Below the pieces are notes generated by a model. The model was not told the DNA's origin. It searched no databases and saw only the letters and a list, made by a program, of their open reading frames with translations. DNA of 20,000 bases. Origin: Theodoxus fluviatilis. Taxonomy: Eukaryota; Mollusca; Gastropoda; Cycloneritida; Neritidae. Below, in pieces: positions 1 to 8,250 of this stretch (positions within the stretch are counted from its first letter, which is position 1; each line of letters starts with the position of its first letter). Both the position numbers and the translations under genes were made by a program. The stretch covers positions 147,501 through 167,500 of the forward strand of contig JAWQFJ010009569.1 of assembly GCA_034096865.1 (NCBI GenBank), read 5' to 3'.

Positions 1-731
1 CGGGGATGCCTACCATGAGCCACACACGGGGATGCCTACCATGAGCCACACACGGGGATACCTACCATGAGCCACACACGGGCCTACCATGAGCCACACA
101 CGAGGATGCCCACCATGAGCCACACACGGGGATGCCTACCATGAGCCACACACGGGGATGCCTACCATGAGCCACACACGGGGATGCTTACCATGAGCCA
201 CACACGGGGATGCCTACCATGAGCCACACACGGGGATGACTACCATGAGCCACACACGGGGATGCCTACCATGAGCCACACACGGGGATGCCCACCATGA
301 GCCACACACGGGGATGCCTACCAAGAGCCACACACGGGGATGCTTACCATGAGCCACACACGGGGATGCCTACCATGAGCCACACACGGGGATGACTACC
401 ATGAGCCACACACGGGGATGCCTACCATGAGCCACACACGGGGATGACTACCATGAGCCACACACGGGGATGCCTACCATGAGCCACACACGGGGATGCC
501 CACCATGAGCCACACACGGGGATGCCTACCATGAGCCACACACGGAGATACCTACCATGAGCCACACACGGGGATGCCTACCATGAGCCACACACGGGGA
601 TGCCTACCATGAGCCACACACGGGGATGCCTACCATGAGCCACACACGGGGATGCCTACCATGAGCCACACACGGGGATGCCCACCATGAGCCACACACG
701 AGGATGCCTACCATGAGCAACACACGGGGAC
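1..731. repeat. 26-bp tandem satellite array (cut by window edge)
   Basis: About 28 copies of a 26-bp unit that begins CACACACGGGGATGCCTACC and ends ATGAGC. The array is already running at base 1, so its true length is unknown. Most units differ by one or two bases (CTT, ACT or CCC in place of CCT before ACC). One unit near position 80 lacks 4 bp and one near 323 reads AAGAGC. The last units decay into single-copy DNA at about 731. A 26-bp period cannot keep a reading frame, and nothing suggests coding. Confidence 0.97.
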
Positions 732-898
732 GAAAAACACTGACACTGCAAAATGAATTCCACGTCTTCCTCAACTTAAACTATTAAACTGTTATGCTTT
801 ACTTGTGCAGGCAAATACGGGCCGCTGGCTTGAAATAATCTGTTGATGATACGTTGCGTAATGTGTTGGTGCTTTCTAATAAAACATTTCGGGTTGGA

Positions 899-1007
899 GT
901 GGGGGGTTGGGGGTGGGGGTTGGGGGTGGGGGTGGGGGTGGGGATTGGGGGTGGGGGTGGGGGGTGGGGATGGGGGTTGGGGGTGGGGGGTGGGGTGGGG
1001 GTGGGTA
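899..1007 (+). repeat. G-rich tandem tract (GGGGGTK)n, G-quadruplex candidate
   Basis: About 109 bases of runs of 3 to 6 G separated by single T, TT or AT. Such spacing is well suited to several overlapping G-quadruplexes on the plus strand. The proline/histidine-rich minus-strand ORFs here are by-products of the base composition. Confidence 0.9.
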
Positions 1008-2177
1008 GGTTTTACTTCTTCCCATGACAAATCCATGGCAATGCAAATCCAGTGAGCATGACGCAGTGCATTCAAAGTACTGTGTTTGATGTAATGGGAA
1101 CATTCGGAGGGAATTCTTTTTTTGTGCGTGTGGTTGCCCTACAGTAATGACGATGGCAAATCATCCTTGAAAACTCTGCTATCAATGAATCGTGGTCGTA
1201 ATGATACATGTCTGTCACGTCTTTGCACTCCCTTCTTTGAGGTCAGTCCGTAACGGTCCCGTAATCAAGTCCCGCCTTCTTTTTTTTTGCTTTCCTCACT
1301 CCCCTCTTCTTTCAGACTCGCCTCAGAACCCGCTCCCTTAGCTAGTCTCATTTTGGACAACAGCGTGGGTTGGAGAGGGGGGGGGGAGGATGGGAGGGGG
1401 GGCGGGGAGGAGAGAGGGTGCTGATTATCTTCGAATATGGCGTCCTAGCGAGCCTACCGCCTGATCGGCGCTCGATAGAGCGGTCACAAGCGATAATTTC
1501 TGCTCATTAGGCTTCGGGCCGCTACAGAGGGTTTGGCAGAATGGCCAGATTTGGGGATCGATACATTTAGACGTGTGTCTGATAGATCGCTCCAGAGCTG
1601 CTGGCGATAGTTAGGGTGGTGGAGACACTCCAGCATAATGCTTGAGATCTTTCTTCTTCTTTTTTTCTTAGTCGTCTGCTACTTTGCGCGGGAACTAAAG
1701 TTCAGAATGCCTCGGTAACGACGCGGTTGTTGGAAATTGCAAAGTGAAAACTTTTCAAAAAACATATAGAAAGCTGACAAATTTGATTTGGTAACTTTCG
1801 CCAGTATCAGAGGATCTCGATTTGGGGAATTGAACAAGATGAAAACATGGATATTTTTCTTAACAAGGATTTGTTTTTCAAGTGAAAAGGAAATGCTTGA
1901 ATGCATGCACAGGCGTAAATGTATGAATAATTTACTCATACATCATTTGCACTCCTCTGCCATGAATTTTGATGAATTTGAAAAATAAAATGTTTGCGAT
2001 TTAAATTACCATAGGAATCTGAATAGTGTGACTTTGATACAAAGTGTCTGAATTTTTTATTTAGCTGGTGAGACACTTGAGTATTTGATGCACGCACTTA
2101 CAAAGAGATATGACAAAGTGCAGACTGCGACCGAGAAACAATAAATAAACACAACAAGTCTTCGAATGTAAATCCGG
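1008..2177. other. Low-copy DNA, no gene recognised
   Basis: About 1.2 kb without a convincing gene. It holds a short G-run tract at 1371-1418 and a pyrimidine tract ending in AG at about 1648-1671 that resembles a 3' splice site. No open frame of useful length follows that tract. The 1679-1988 ORFs are short, AT-rich and match no family I know. Confidence 0.6.
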
Positions 2178-2203
2178 ACGAACACGTACACACACGCACG
2201 CAT

Positions 2204-2252
<49 letters not shown>
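2178..2252. repeat. CACG/CA microsatellite
   Basis: A run of CACGCACG-type tetranucleotides passes into a pure (CA)n tract of about 32 bp. It is alternating purine-pyrimidine DNA. The cysteine/valine-rich ORFs over it are compositional. Confidence 0.95.
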
Positions 2253-2444
2253 TGCCAAGATACGCAGTCACACATGAAAAGCAGGTGTATACCTTCGCAG
2301 TAAATAACCTTGCACAAATTATGCCCATGCGAGCTCCCACACCGAGAGATGTACTGACCAACAGACATTGGAACCAACTTTTCTCTGGTCTCCATCATTA
2401 CTCCACATTCCCCGTTCCACTATCCACCCCCATCCCACCCCCCA

Positions 2445-2866
2445 GTGTGTGTGTGTGCGCGCGCGCTCGCGCGTGTGTATGTGTATGTGTGCATTCGTGT
2501 GTGTATGTGTGTATGCGTGTGTGTATGCGTGTGTGCGTGTGCGTATGCGTGTGTGTGTGTATGTGTATGCGTGTGTGAATGTGTATGTGCATGTATGTGT
2601 ATGTGTGTATGCGTGTGTATGTGCGTGCCCGCGTAGTCTGTGTGTGTGCGCGCGCGCGTATGTGTGTGCGTACGTGTATGTATGCGTGCATACTTACGTG
2701 CGTGTCCGTGGGTACGTGCGTATGCGTGGCTACGTGCGTGTGTGTACGTACGTGCGTGTGTGTGTGTGCGTGCGTGTGCGTGGTGCGTGTGTGTGTGTGC
2801 GTGCGTGCGTGCGTGTGTGCGTGCGCATGCGTGCGCATGCGTGCGCATGCGTGTGTGCGCGTGTGT
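2445..2866. repeat. Long degenerate GT/GC/TA alternating tract
   Basis: About 420 bp of almost unbroken alternating purine-pyrimidine sequence: GTGTGC, GTGTAT, GTGCGT and GCGCGC blocks. (GC)n cores lie at about 2458-2466 and 2649-2658, and GTGCGCAT repeats at 2819-2850. This is a strong Z-DNA-forming composition. The several overlapping CVCV or HTHT ORFs on both strands are artefacts of the repeat. Confidence 0.95.
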
Positions 2867-2964
2867 TTTTTAAGCATATATTCACAACGTCTTCCTACGT
2901 CATTCGTCAAAGGTGAATTAATAAATAAATGGAGTCCTAAAGAAATTACCTTCCATTCAACACC

Positions 2965-3148
2965 TGCGATTAAGGTAGTCATTAGTCTTACATAACCTAC
3001 AAAGGCTGATAGGTAGCAAAGCTTCATTAATTCATTCATTCATTCATTCATTCATTCATTCATTCATTCATTATTCATTCATTCATTCATTCATTCATTC
3101 ATTCATTCATTCATTCATTCATTCATTCATTCATTCATTCATTCATTC
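2965..3148 (+). mobile_element. SINE copy S1, 5'-truncated, with (TTCA)n tail
   Basis: The core at about 2985-3017 (CTTACATAACCTACAAAGGC then TGATAGG) matches the minus strand of copies S4 and S5 at 17681-17730 and 18190-18235. It is followed, as in those copies, by a tetranucleotide tail. Here the tail is about 120 bp of (ATTC)n with one 3-bp phase slip near 3071. The SINE head is missing, as expected for 5' truncation. It is the only copy in plus orientation. Confidence 0.7.
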
Positions 3149-3432
3149 GTTCTATCTCCACCAATAGACGTTGATGCATGCAGACAATCACTAACAAATC
3201 TGCAAAGGTGTGACGTATGTCCGGTGCCGCTCGATGCCTCCCTCATTATCAGGAGTCCCTGACTGCTGGGCTTTCATAGTCTGCCGCAGAAGCTCAGCCA
3301 GGGGCGGCCCCCAAGCAGGCGAGGGGGCTAACGGGGAGGTGGGGGGTGGGGGTGGTGGGGGGTGCGGGTGGCGGGGCAGGGTCAGATCGTTCAGATCCAA
3401 CCTGCGTTTAGAGAAGGATTTCCCAGAGGCAA
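3149..3432. other. Low-copy spacer with G-rich tract
   Basis: Short low-copy DNA between S1 and MITE A. A GGGGT/GGTGG-rich stretch lies at about 3300-3377. No gene is recognised. The ORFs on both strands run into the neighbouring MITE and start at non-ATG codons. Confidence 0.6.
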
Positions 3433-3441
3433 CCCTAACGC

Positions 3442-3857
3442 CATTCTGTAAACCCGAGTCAGTAGTATTGACTCTGGCACAGTTCGCAATGAATGCGTAA
3501 TAGGTTTGACCCTTGGCATTACAGCCTTGCGCCAAAAATAGTTCGTTCTGATACTATTTTTCTCTCCACTTTTTACAGAAATCATTCAGATGTAAAACTT
3601 GGTTCCATTTCAACACAAACATTTTATTGTATCGAATAAACGCTTGTTTGTTGTCTCAACAAGAGTAAGTTAAGAGTTTTGTGCGAAATAGTCTTAGAAC
3701 TACTTTAACGGCGTATGTCAGGGAGCACATCGGCTATCCCACAAGCCTCTCGTGTGACCTCCGCTTGCATAAATTGGCCAAAAACCTTCCATCACGTGAT
3801 GTGAACTGTGCTAGAGATACTTTTGCCGGTAGGCGAAATCTCTAGTTTACTAGAATG
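3442..3857 (+). mobile_element. MITE copy A (416 bp) with perfect 9-bp target duplication
   Basis: One of three copies of the same short non-coding element. It starts CATTCTGTAAACCCGAG and ends CTAGTTTACTAGAATG, so the ends form an imperfect inverted repeat (CATTCT-GTAAAC against CATTCTAGTAAAC). It is flanked by a perfect 9-bp direct repeat, CCCTAACGC, at 3433-3441 and 3858-3866, the mark of transposition. Internal dyads are GAGTCA/TGACTC (3456-3474), AAAAATAG/CTATTTTT (3534-3561) and CTAGAGAT/ATCTCTAG (3811-3845). A 12-bp palindrome, CATCACGTGATG, lies at 3790-3801. No transposase is encoded. A 9-bp duplication is typical of Mutator-like elements and is also seen with Merlin, so superfamily placement is inference. 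Confidence 0.9.
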
Positions 3858-4119
3858 CCCTAACGCACCACGCGATCCTCTTGCTGGACCAGGGGCCGGT
3901 TCAATGAGAAACTACACAACCCGACTATAGTAGTGCGACTGCGTTGTCGACCGCCGCTCGACGTCCGCCAACGGACCACTCGTTGCGTTCAATGAGCAAG
4001 TTACCGCGACTGTAGTCGGACATCGGTGCGGTCATTCGACTGCGTTTGTGTTAGTCGCTATTTTTTAGCAAATTACCACTCCCGCCCTCAACATCCGCCG
4101 GCGAAAACGCGCGCGCAAT

Positions 4120-4446
4120 ATGGAGGACAAAGACAGTACGGAATCTAGTCAGTGCCATCCGTGGTCAAAAATAGAGATAAATCGACTTTTAGAGCTTGTA
4201 ATTGAGAACAAGACACTGCTGGAGGGAAAGCACGGGCCTTTGGTGACCGAGGCAAGCAAGCGGAGGAAATGGCAGGAGATAGTGACCGCCATAAATGCGT
4301 GTGGGGTGGCACTACGTAACGTGGACAAGTGCAAAAGGAAGCGCAATGAGGGTACGGTCGCGGTGTGCGCTTTCTCCATTAGAGTCAGTGTCTCTTTAAC
4401 GACCTCAAGCGCAGTTGCAAATCGCTTTGGGGGTCTGTGGCTGTAA
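4120..4446 (+). pseudogene. Truncated Myb/SANT-like protein of a Harbinger-type transposon
   Basis: The ATG lies in a good context (caatATGg) about 230 bp inside the transposon end. Residues 15-77 resemble the Myb/SANT-like DNA-binding domain seen in NAIF1 and in the second protein of Harbinger transposons. The fold pattern is W15 opening helix 1, LLELV at 23-27, a basic KRRKW at 47-51 with W51, IVTAINACG at 54-62, and VDKCKRKRN at 68-76. The aromatic residue usual in helix 3 (KRKW) is replaced by Arg75. After residue 78 the similarity stops and a 30-residue unrelated tail leads to the stop. In Harbinger elements this protein helps the transposase enter the nucleus and bind the ends. Full-length relatives are much longer than the 108 residues here, so it is read as a broken remnant. 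The match was made by eye, not by profile search. Confidence 0.6.
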
Positions 4447-4506
4447 TGCTGCACCTGCAATAATTAAAAACGAAGTTTCGTCTGAAACTTTTCGTAGATT
4501 GCAGAA

Positions 4507-4779
<273 letters not shown>

Positions 4780-5047
4780 ATTGATCTTTAAATCGATTCT
4801 GGTGGGTAAATAAATATGAACGCTGGCGTAGGACGGACGTGTCTCAGCGGAGCTCCGGTGTACCTCGGTGTTACAGTTGTGCTTCACTGCTTGATGGGAC
4901 AATGCAGGATGAATTTGTGTATGCAGTGAAACCTACTTTTTTGTTGGATGGACTGAATTCGAGCAGTAGTAGCAGAGGTAGAGTCATCCGTGAAAATCCG
5001 CCAAGAAACTATGAATTCACTTTCGTGGGATGTCAGAAGGGATTTAA
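4780..5047. other. Low-copy segment inside the Harbinger-like element
   Basis: A 270-bp non-repetitive island between two GA arrays. A plus-strand open frame runs from about 4839 into the next GA array, giving about 70 non-repetitive residues with an SSSSSR stretch. It matches no family I recognise. It could be transposon sequence or captured DNA. Confidence 0.45.
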
Positions 5048-5113
<66 letters not shown>

Positions 5114-5196
5114 GAGAGAGAGAAGGAGAGAGAGGAGAGAGAAGGAGAGGGAGACAGAAAGAGGAGGGGAGAGAGGAAAGGAGGGAGGTGGGGAGG

Positions 5197-5262
<66 letters not shown>
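5048..5262 (+). repeat. (GA)n microsatellite with GGAG/GGGA interruptions
   Basis: Pure (GA)n at 5050-5104 and about 5200-5262 flanks a purine-only middle rich in GGAG and GGGAGG. The whole 215-bp tract is essentially a purine strand. It abuts the 3' tail of the LINE fragment. Confidence 0.96.
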
Positions 5263-5269
<7 letters not shown>

Positions 5270-5602
5270 CGAACGAACGAATAGTTTATTTGCTAGGCCT
5301 CCAGCCCATTGCAAAGGGGTAATGTAACAATTTCTAGTCAGGAATGGTGTGTCGTGTCGCTATATCACGACGTTTCAGAGCTAAGAAGATGTACAAAGCA
5401 ACCTTTCTGATTATATGTTCTTCAGTGGAGCTTAACAACCGGACAAAGGTATCCTCGTTTCGTCTAACTTGATCAACTTTCAGATATCTACTTCTTAGGT
5501 CCTCATATACAGGGCATTGAATTAACAGGTGAATATCATCATCCTCCTCTTCAGTGCAAACCGGGCACGTAAGATCCACATCTGCAGCATATCTGTTCTT
5601 GA
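5263..5602 (-). mobile_element. 5'-truncated LINE: ORF2 C-terminus, 3' UTR and (TTCG)n tail
   Basis: Read on the minus strand, an open frame (5602-5334) ends at TAG. It is followed by a 50-bp 3' UTR containing AATAAA (complement at 5285-5290) and a terminal (TTCG)n tail at 5263-5282. A short tetranucleotide tail and severe 5' truncation are typical of non-LTR retrotransposons. The 5' break falls exactly at the start of the GA tract at 5603. The element lies inside the Harbinger-like transposon, so it inserted there or was carried within it. Confidence 0.8.
5334..5602 (-). pseudogene. LINE ORF2p C-terminal zinc-knuckle fragment
   Basis: About 89 codons without a stop. The key motif is CPVC then IHLLIQC, that is C-x2-C-x8-H-x4-C, followed by PVYEDLRSRYL. 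This Cys-Cys-His-Cys segment after the reverse transcriptase is a known feature of the C-terminus of many metazoan LINE ORF2 proteins, where it takes part in RNA or target binding. The frame then continues 50 residues to a natural stop. The endonuclease and reverse transcriptase domains are absent, so this is a dead fragment. The intact frame suggests a fairly recent insertion. Assignment to a LINE clade is not possible from this piece. Confidence 0.75.
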
Positions 5603-5740
5603 GAGAGAGAGAGAGAGAGAGATACAGGAACAGAGATAGAGACGGAGAAAGAGAGAGAGAGAGAGACATACAGAGACAGAGAAATAGAGACAGACACACA
5701 GCGAGAAAGACAGATACACGCAGAGAAAAACTGAGGCACT

Positions 5741-5772
<32 letters not shown>

Positions 5773-5822
5773 AACAGAGACAAAGACAGACAGACAGACA
5801 GAGACAGAGAGAGATTTAGAGG

Positions 5823-5854
<32 letters not shown>

Positions 5855-6151
5855 CATACAGAGACAGAGTCAGAGATAGAGACAAAGAGAGAGAGAGAAA
5901 GACATACAGAGACAGAGAAATAGAGACAGACACACAGCGAGAAAGAGAGATACACGCAGAGAAAAACTGAGGCACTGAGAGAGAGAGAGAGACAGAAACA
6001 GAGACAAAGACAGACAGACGGACAGACAGACAAAGAGAGAGAGAGACAGAGAGAGATAGAGGCAGACACAGTGAGAGAGAGAGAGACAGACGCAGAGAGA
6101 GAGAGAGAGAGACAGACAGAGACAGTCAGACAGAGGTGGACAGACAGACAC

Positions 6152-6194
<43 letters not shown>

Positions 6195-6338
6195 GACAGA
6201 GAGACAGAGAGAGACAGAGAGAGAGTCAGACAGAGGCAGACAGAGAGAGAGAGACAGAGCGAGAGTCAGACAGAGGCAGACAGAGAGAGAGAGAGACAGA
6301 GAGTGCGTGCGAGCGCGCGCGCGCGCGCGAGAGAGAGA
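5603..6338 (+). repeat. Degenerate GAGA/GACA microsatellite with internal duplications
   Basis: About 735 bp of GA runs mixed with ACAGAC, GATACAC and GCACTGAG islands. A block from about 5640-5800 recurs at about 5876-6025, a shift of 236 bp, including the shared string ACATACAGAGACAGAGAAAT (5666 and 5902). Shorter GTCAGACAGAGGCAGACAGA repeats lie near 6225 and 6265. It ends in (GC)n at 6313-6328. Confidence 0.92.
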
Positions 6339-6544
6339 GCCGGGTTTTGGACGACAACAAGGGTCAAATGACGAGCAGTCGTGATGCTAGGGGTCGACTA
6401 CGGTCGCTCTAAAATGTGTCGGACAACGCATCGTTGACTGACGATCGTCGCTCTTCATTAAACCCGGTTATCGTCGCATGACGGTTCTTCGCTCGTGTAA
6501 CCATTGTCGCCCGACCATCGTTGCTCTCATTAAACCGGCCCCAG

Positions 6545-6840
6545 GCAAAGACGCGTTTCCTTCCGAAATCTATTTTAAGCATGGTCAGTGATGAGCGCTC
6601 ACGGCGAGCGCCTGCGTGGACAGGTTCAGTCTGGAGAAAAGTTTTGGGCTTCGAGAATTCTTACTGTGAACGTGTATCTCTAAAGTAAGATTTAAGAGAA
6701 CGAGAGAAATGCCTATGATGCGTTATGATTGTTTCTGGTAGGCCTATGATGCGTAGGCCTATGATCCGTAGGCCTATGATTCGTAGGCCTATGATGCGTA
6801 GGACTATAATGCGTTGTGATTGTTTCTGGTAAACCCGCCT
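6545..6840. repeat. Spacer with a 15-bp minisatellite between direct repeats
   Basis: Low-copy DNA from 6545 leads into about five copies of TAGGCCTATGATGCG at about 6738-6812. On each side lies a diverged copy of a roughly 29-bp sequence ending GATTGTTTCTGGTA (6728-6741 and 6819-6832). The left flank of MITE B follows. Confidence 0.85.
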
Positions 6841-7241
6841 CATTCTAGTCCACTAGACTTCGCTTGCCGGCGAAACAGTCTCTAGCGCAGTTGACATCAC
6901 GTGATGGAAGGATTTCGTCCGAAAAATTCAAATGAGGGTCACACGAGAGGCTTGTGGGATAGGCGACATACGCCGTTAAAGTAGTTCTATGACTATTTCG
7001 CACAAAACTCATAACTTACTTTTGTTGAGGCAATAAACAAGCGTTCATTTGATAAAATAAAATGTTTCTGTTGAAATGAAAACAAGTTTTGACATCTGAA
7101 TGATTTCTGTAAAAAGTGGAGAGAAAAAATAGTATCAGAACGAACTATTTTTGGCGCAGTGCTGTAATGCGAGGGGTCAAGTCTATTACTCATTCATCGT
7201 TAACTGTGCCAGAGTCACTACTGACTCGGGTTCACAGAATG
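6841..7241 (-). mobile_element. MITE copy B (401 bp, inverted) with perfect 9-bp target duplication
   Basis: Same element as copy A in the opposite orientation: CATTCTAGTCCACTAG at 6841 and TTCACAGAATG ending at 7241. The flanks repeat AACCCGCCT perfectly at 6832-6840 and 7242-7250. B is clearly more diverged from A than copy C is, including small deletions. All three internal dyads and CATCACGTGATG (6895-6906) are nevertheless kept. Confidence 0.9.
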
Positions 7242-7250
7242 AACCCGCCT

Positions 7251-7502
7251 CAGACCACGCCGTGAGTTCGAGTCCAACCCATTCGCAACAAGGAACTGGT
7301 GGCCCAACCCTGAATCCAACCCCAAGAAACGGCACTTTTTTCATCTCCCACTCAGAAAGAAAAATCCACTCCCAGCCCTCACTCGTCATTCCCTTCCTTC
7401 AGTCAACATCATCACTCTCGGGAAGCGTCCAGTCTTGCCGGAAGCCGTTCAACACACGTCTACAATCACAAAGTGCGTGACACTGTACACTGCAGTAAAA
7501 GT
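7251..7502. other. Low-copy DNA with a tRNA B-box-like motif
   Basis: GAGTTCGAGTCC at about 7263-7274 resembles a pol III B box, but no A box or tRNA fold accompanies it. The rest is C-rich low-copy sequence. The plus-strand ORF over it begins inside MITE B at a non-ATG codon and is not credible. Confidence 0.4.
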
Positions 7503-7640
7503 GTGAGGCTCTCTGGCCGAGTGGTTAGCCCGCTTGAACAGACTTCCAGAGACGGGCCACACTAGTGGACTCGTCCGAGGAGAGGGGTGTGAGAAAGACA
7601 GCCTAGATGGCGTGCTGCACGAGCAGCCGGGCCACAACAT
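7503..7640 (+). repeat. SINE-like repeat, left arm of an inverted pair
   Basis: It starts GTGAGGCTCTCTGGCCGAGT. The TGGCCGAGTGG at about 7514-7524 fits a pol III A box. The stretch at 7529-7638 (GGACTCGTCC.GAGGAGAGG, AAAGACAGCC, CGGGCCACA) recurs in inverted orientation at 7852-7937. Homology is obvious by eye despite mismatches and an 18-bp length difference. Confidence 0.65.
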
Positions 7641-7707
7641 CTGATTGACTGCGTTCTTATGAGTTTGTTGGGGGTTTATTGTTCTTGGCATTTTCATATT
7701 CTTTTGT

Positions 7708-7740
7708 CTGTGTGTGTGTGTGTGTGTGTTTGTTTGTGTG

Positions 7741-7778
<38 letters not shown>
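7708..7778. repeat. (TG)n microsatellite
   Basis: A TG tract interrupted by TTTGTTTG and TGCG. It lies in the loop between the two inverted SINE-like arms. Confidence 0.95.
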
Positions 7779-7781
<3 letters not shown>

Positions 7782-7849
7782 CACTGCAAATTCACTACGA
7801 ATTAGCCGACCAAGATCGCTTGCCAGTCAGATGCTATGTGGTCTATTAG

Positions 7850-8250
7850 CTGGTGTGGCCCGCCTGCTTGGCTGTCTTTCCTACATCCCTCTCCTAGGAC
7901 GAGTCCAATAGTGTTGCCAGTTTCTAGAAGCCTTTCCGAGCAGGATGCTGAACTCACGTTGCCTCACCGTGCCCAGGAGTAAAACCGGGTACCTGTGTTG
8001 GCACACCGTAGTGCCATCAACCCGTGTATGCAGCCATGAGTCAGCATCGGGTCGGAATTCTCTCCAGGGAGTGGAGGTGGTGCTGGTACCGGACTGTGTG
8101 CGTCTTCAATCTCTGTCACTGCATTGTTGCCAGGTGCCACTGGAGGATTGATCAAGCGGCCCAGTGATCAGGGGGTAAAGTGTCAAGCGGTTTAAGACCC
8201 AGTCGTGGGTGATGAGTCGCTATATAAAACCTTATCTTTACGTTTACCAC
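7850..8250 (-). repeat. SINE-like repeat, right arm and body of an inverted pair
   Basis: Bases 7852-7937 are the inverted partner of 7529-7638. Further right, the minus strand reads GTACCCGGTTTTACTCCTGG and GTGAGGCAACGTGAGTTCAG, strings that from memory recur in dispersed repeats of marine invertebrates. The plus strand at 8192-8235 holds ACCCAGTCGTGGGT, a small hairpin, then GTCGCTATATAAAACC. Whether 7938-8250 is one repeat or several is not resolved. Confidence 0.45.

Noticed and set aside
1648..1671. Splice acceptor-like pyrimidine tract ending TTAG
   Set aside because: All three frames after it hit stops within about 25 codons and no donor or homologous exon is visible.
2057..3039. Cys/Val-rich and His/Thr-rich ORFs
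   Set aside because: They are translations of GT/CA alternating repeats on both strands.
3191..3535. Minus-strand ORF through MITE A with a similar peptide in MITE B (plus-strand 7151-7480)
   Set aside because: Both start at non-ATG codons and the shared peptide is just the shared MITE DNA. Flanking halves are unrelated.
7503..7580. tRNA gene (A-box TGGCCGAGTGG)
   Set aside because: No matching B box at the right distance and no cloverleaf. The sequence recurs nearby as part of a dispersed repeat.
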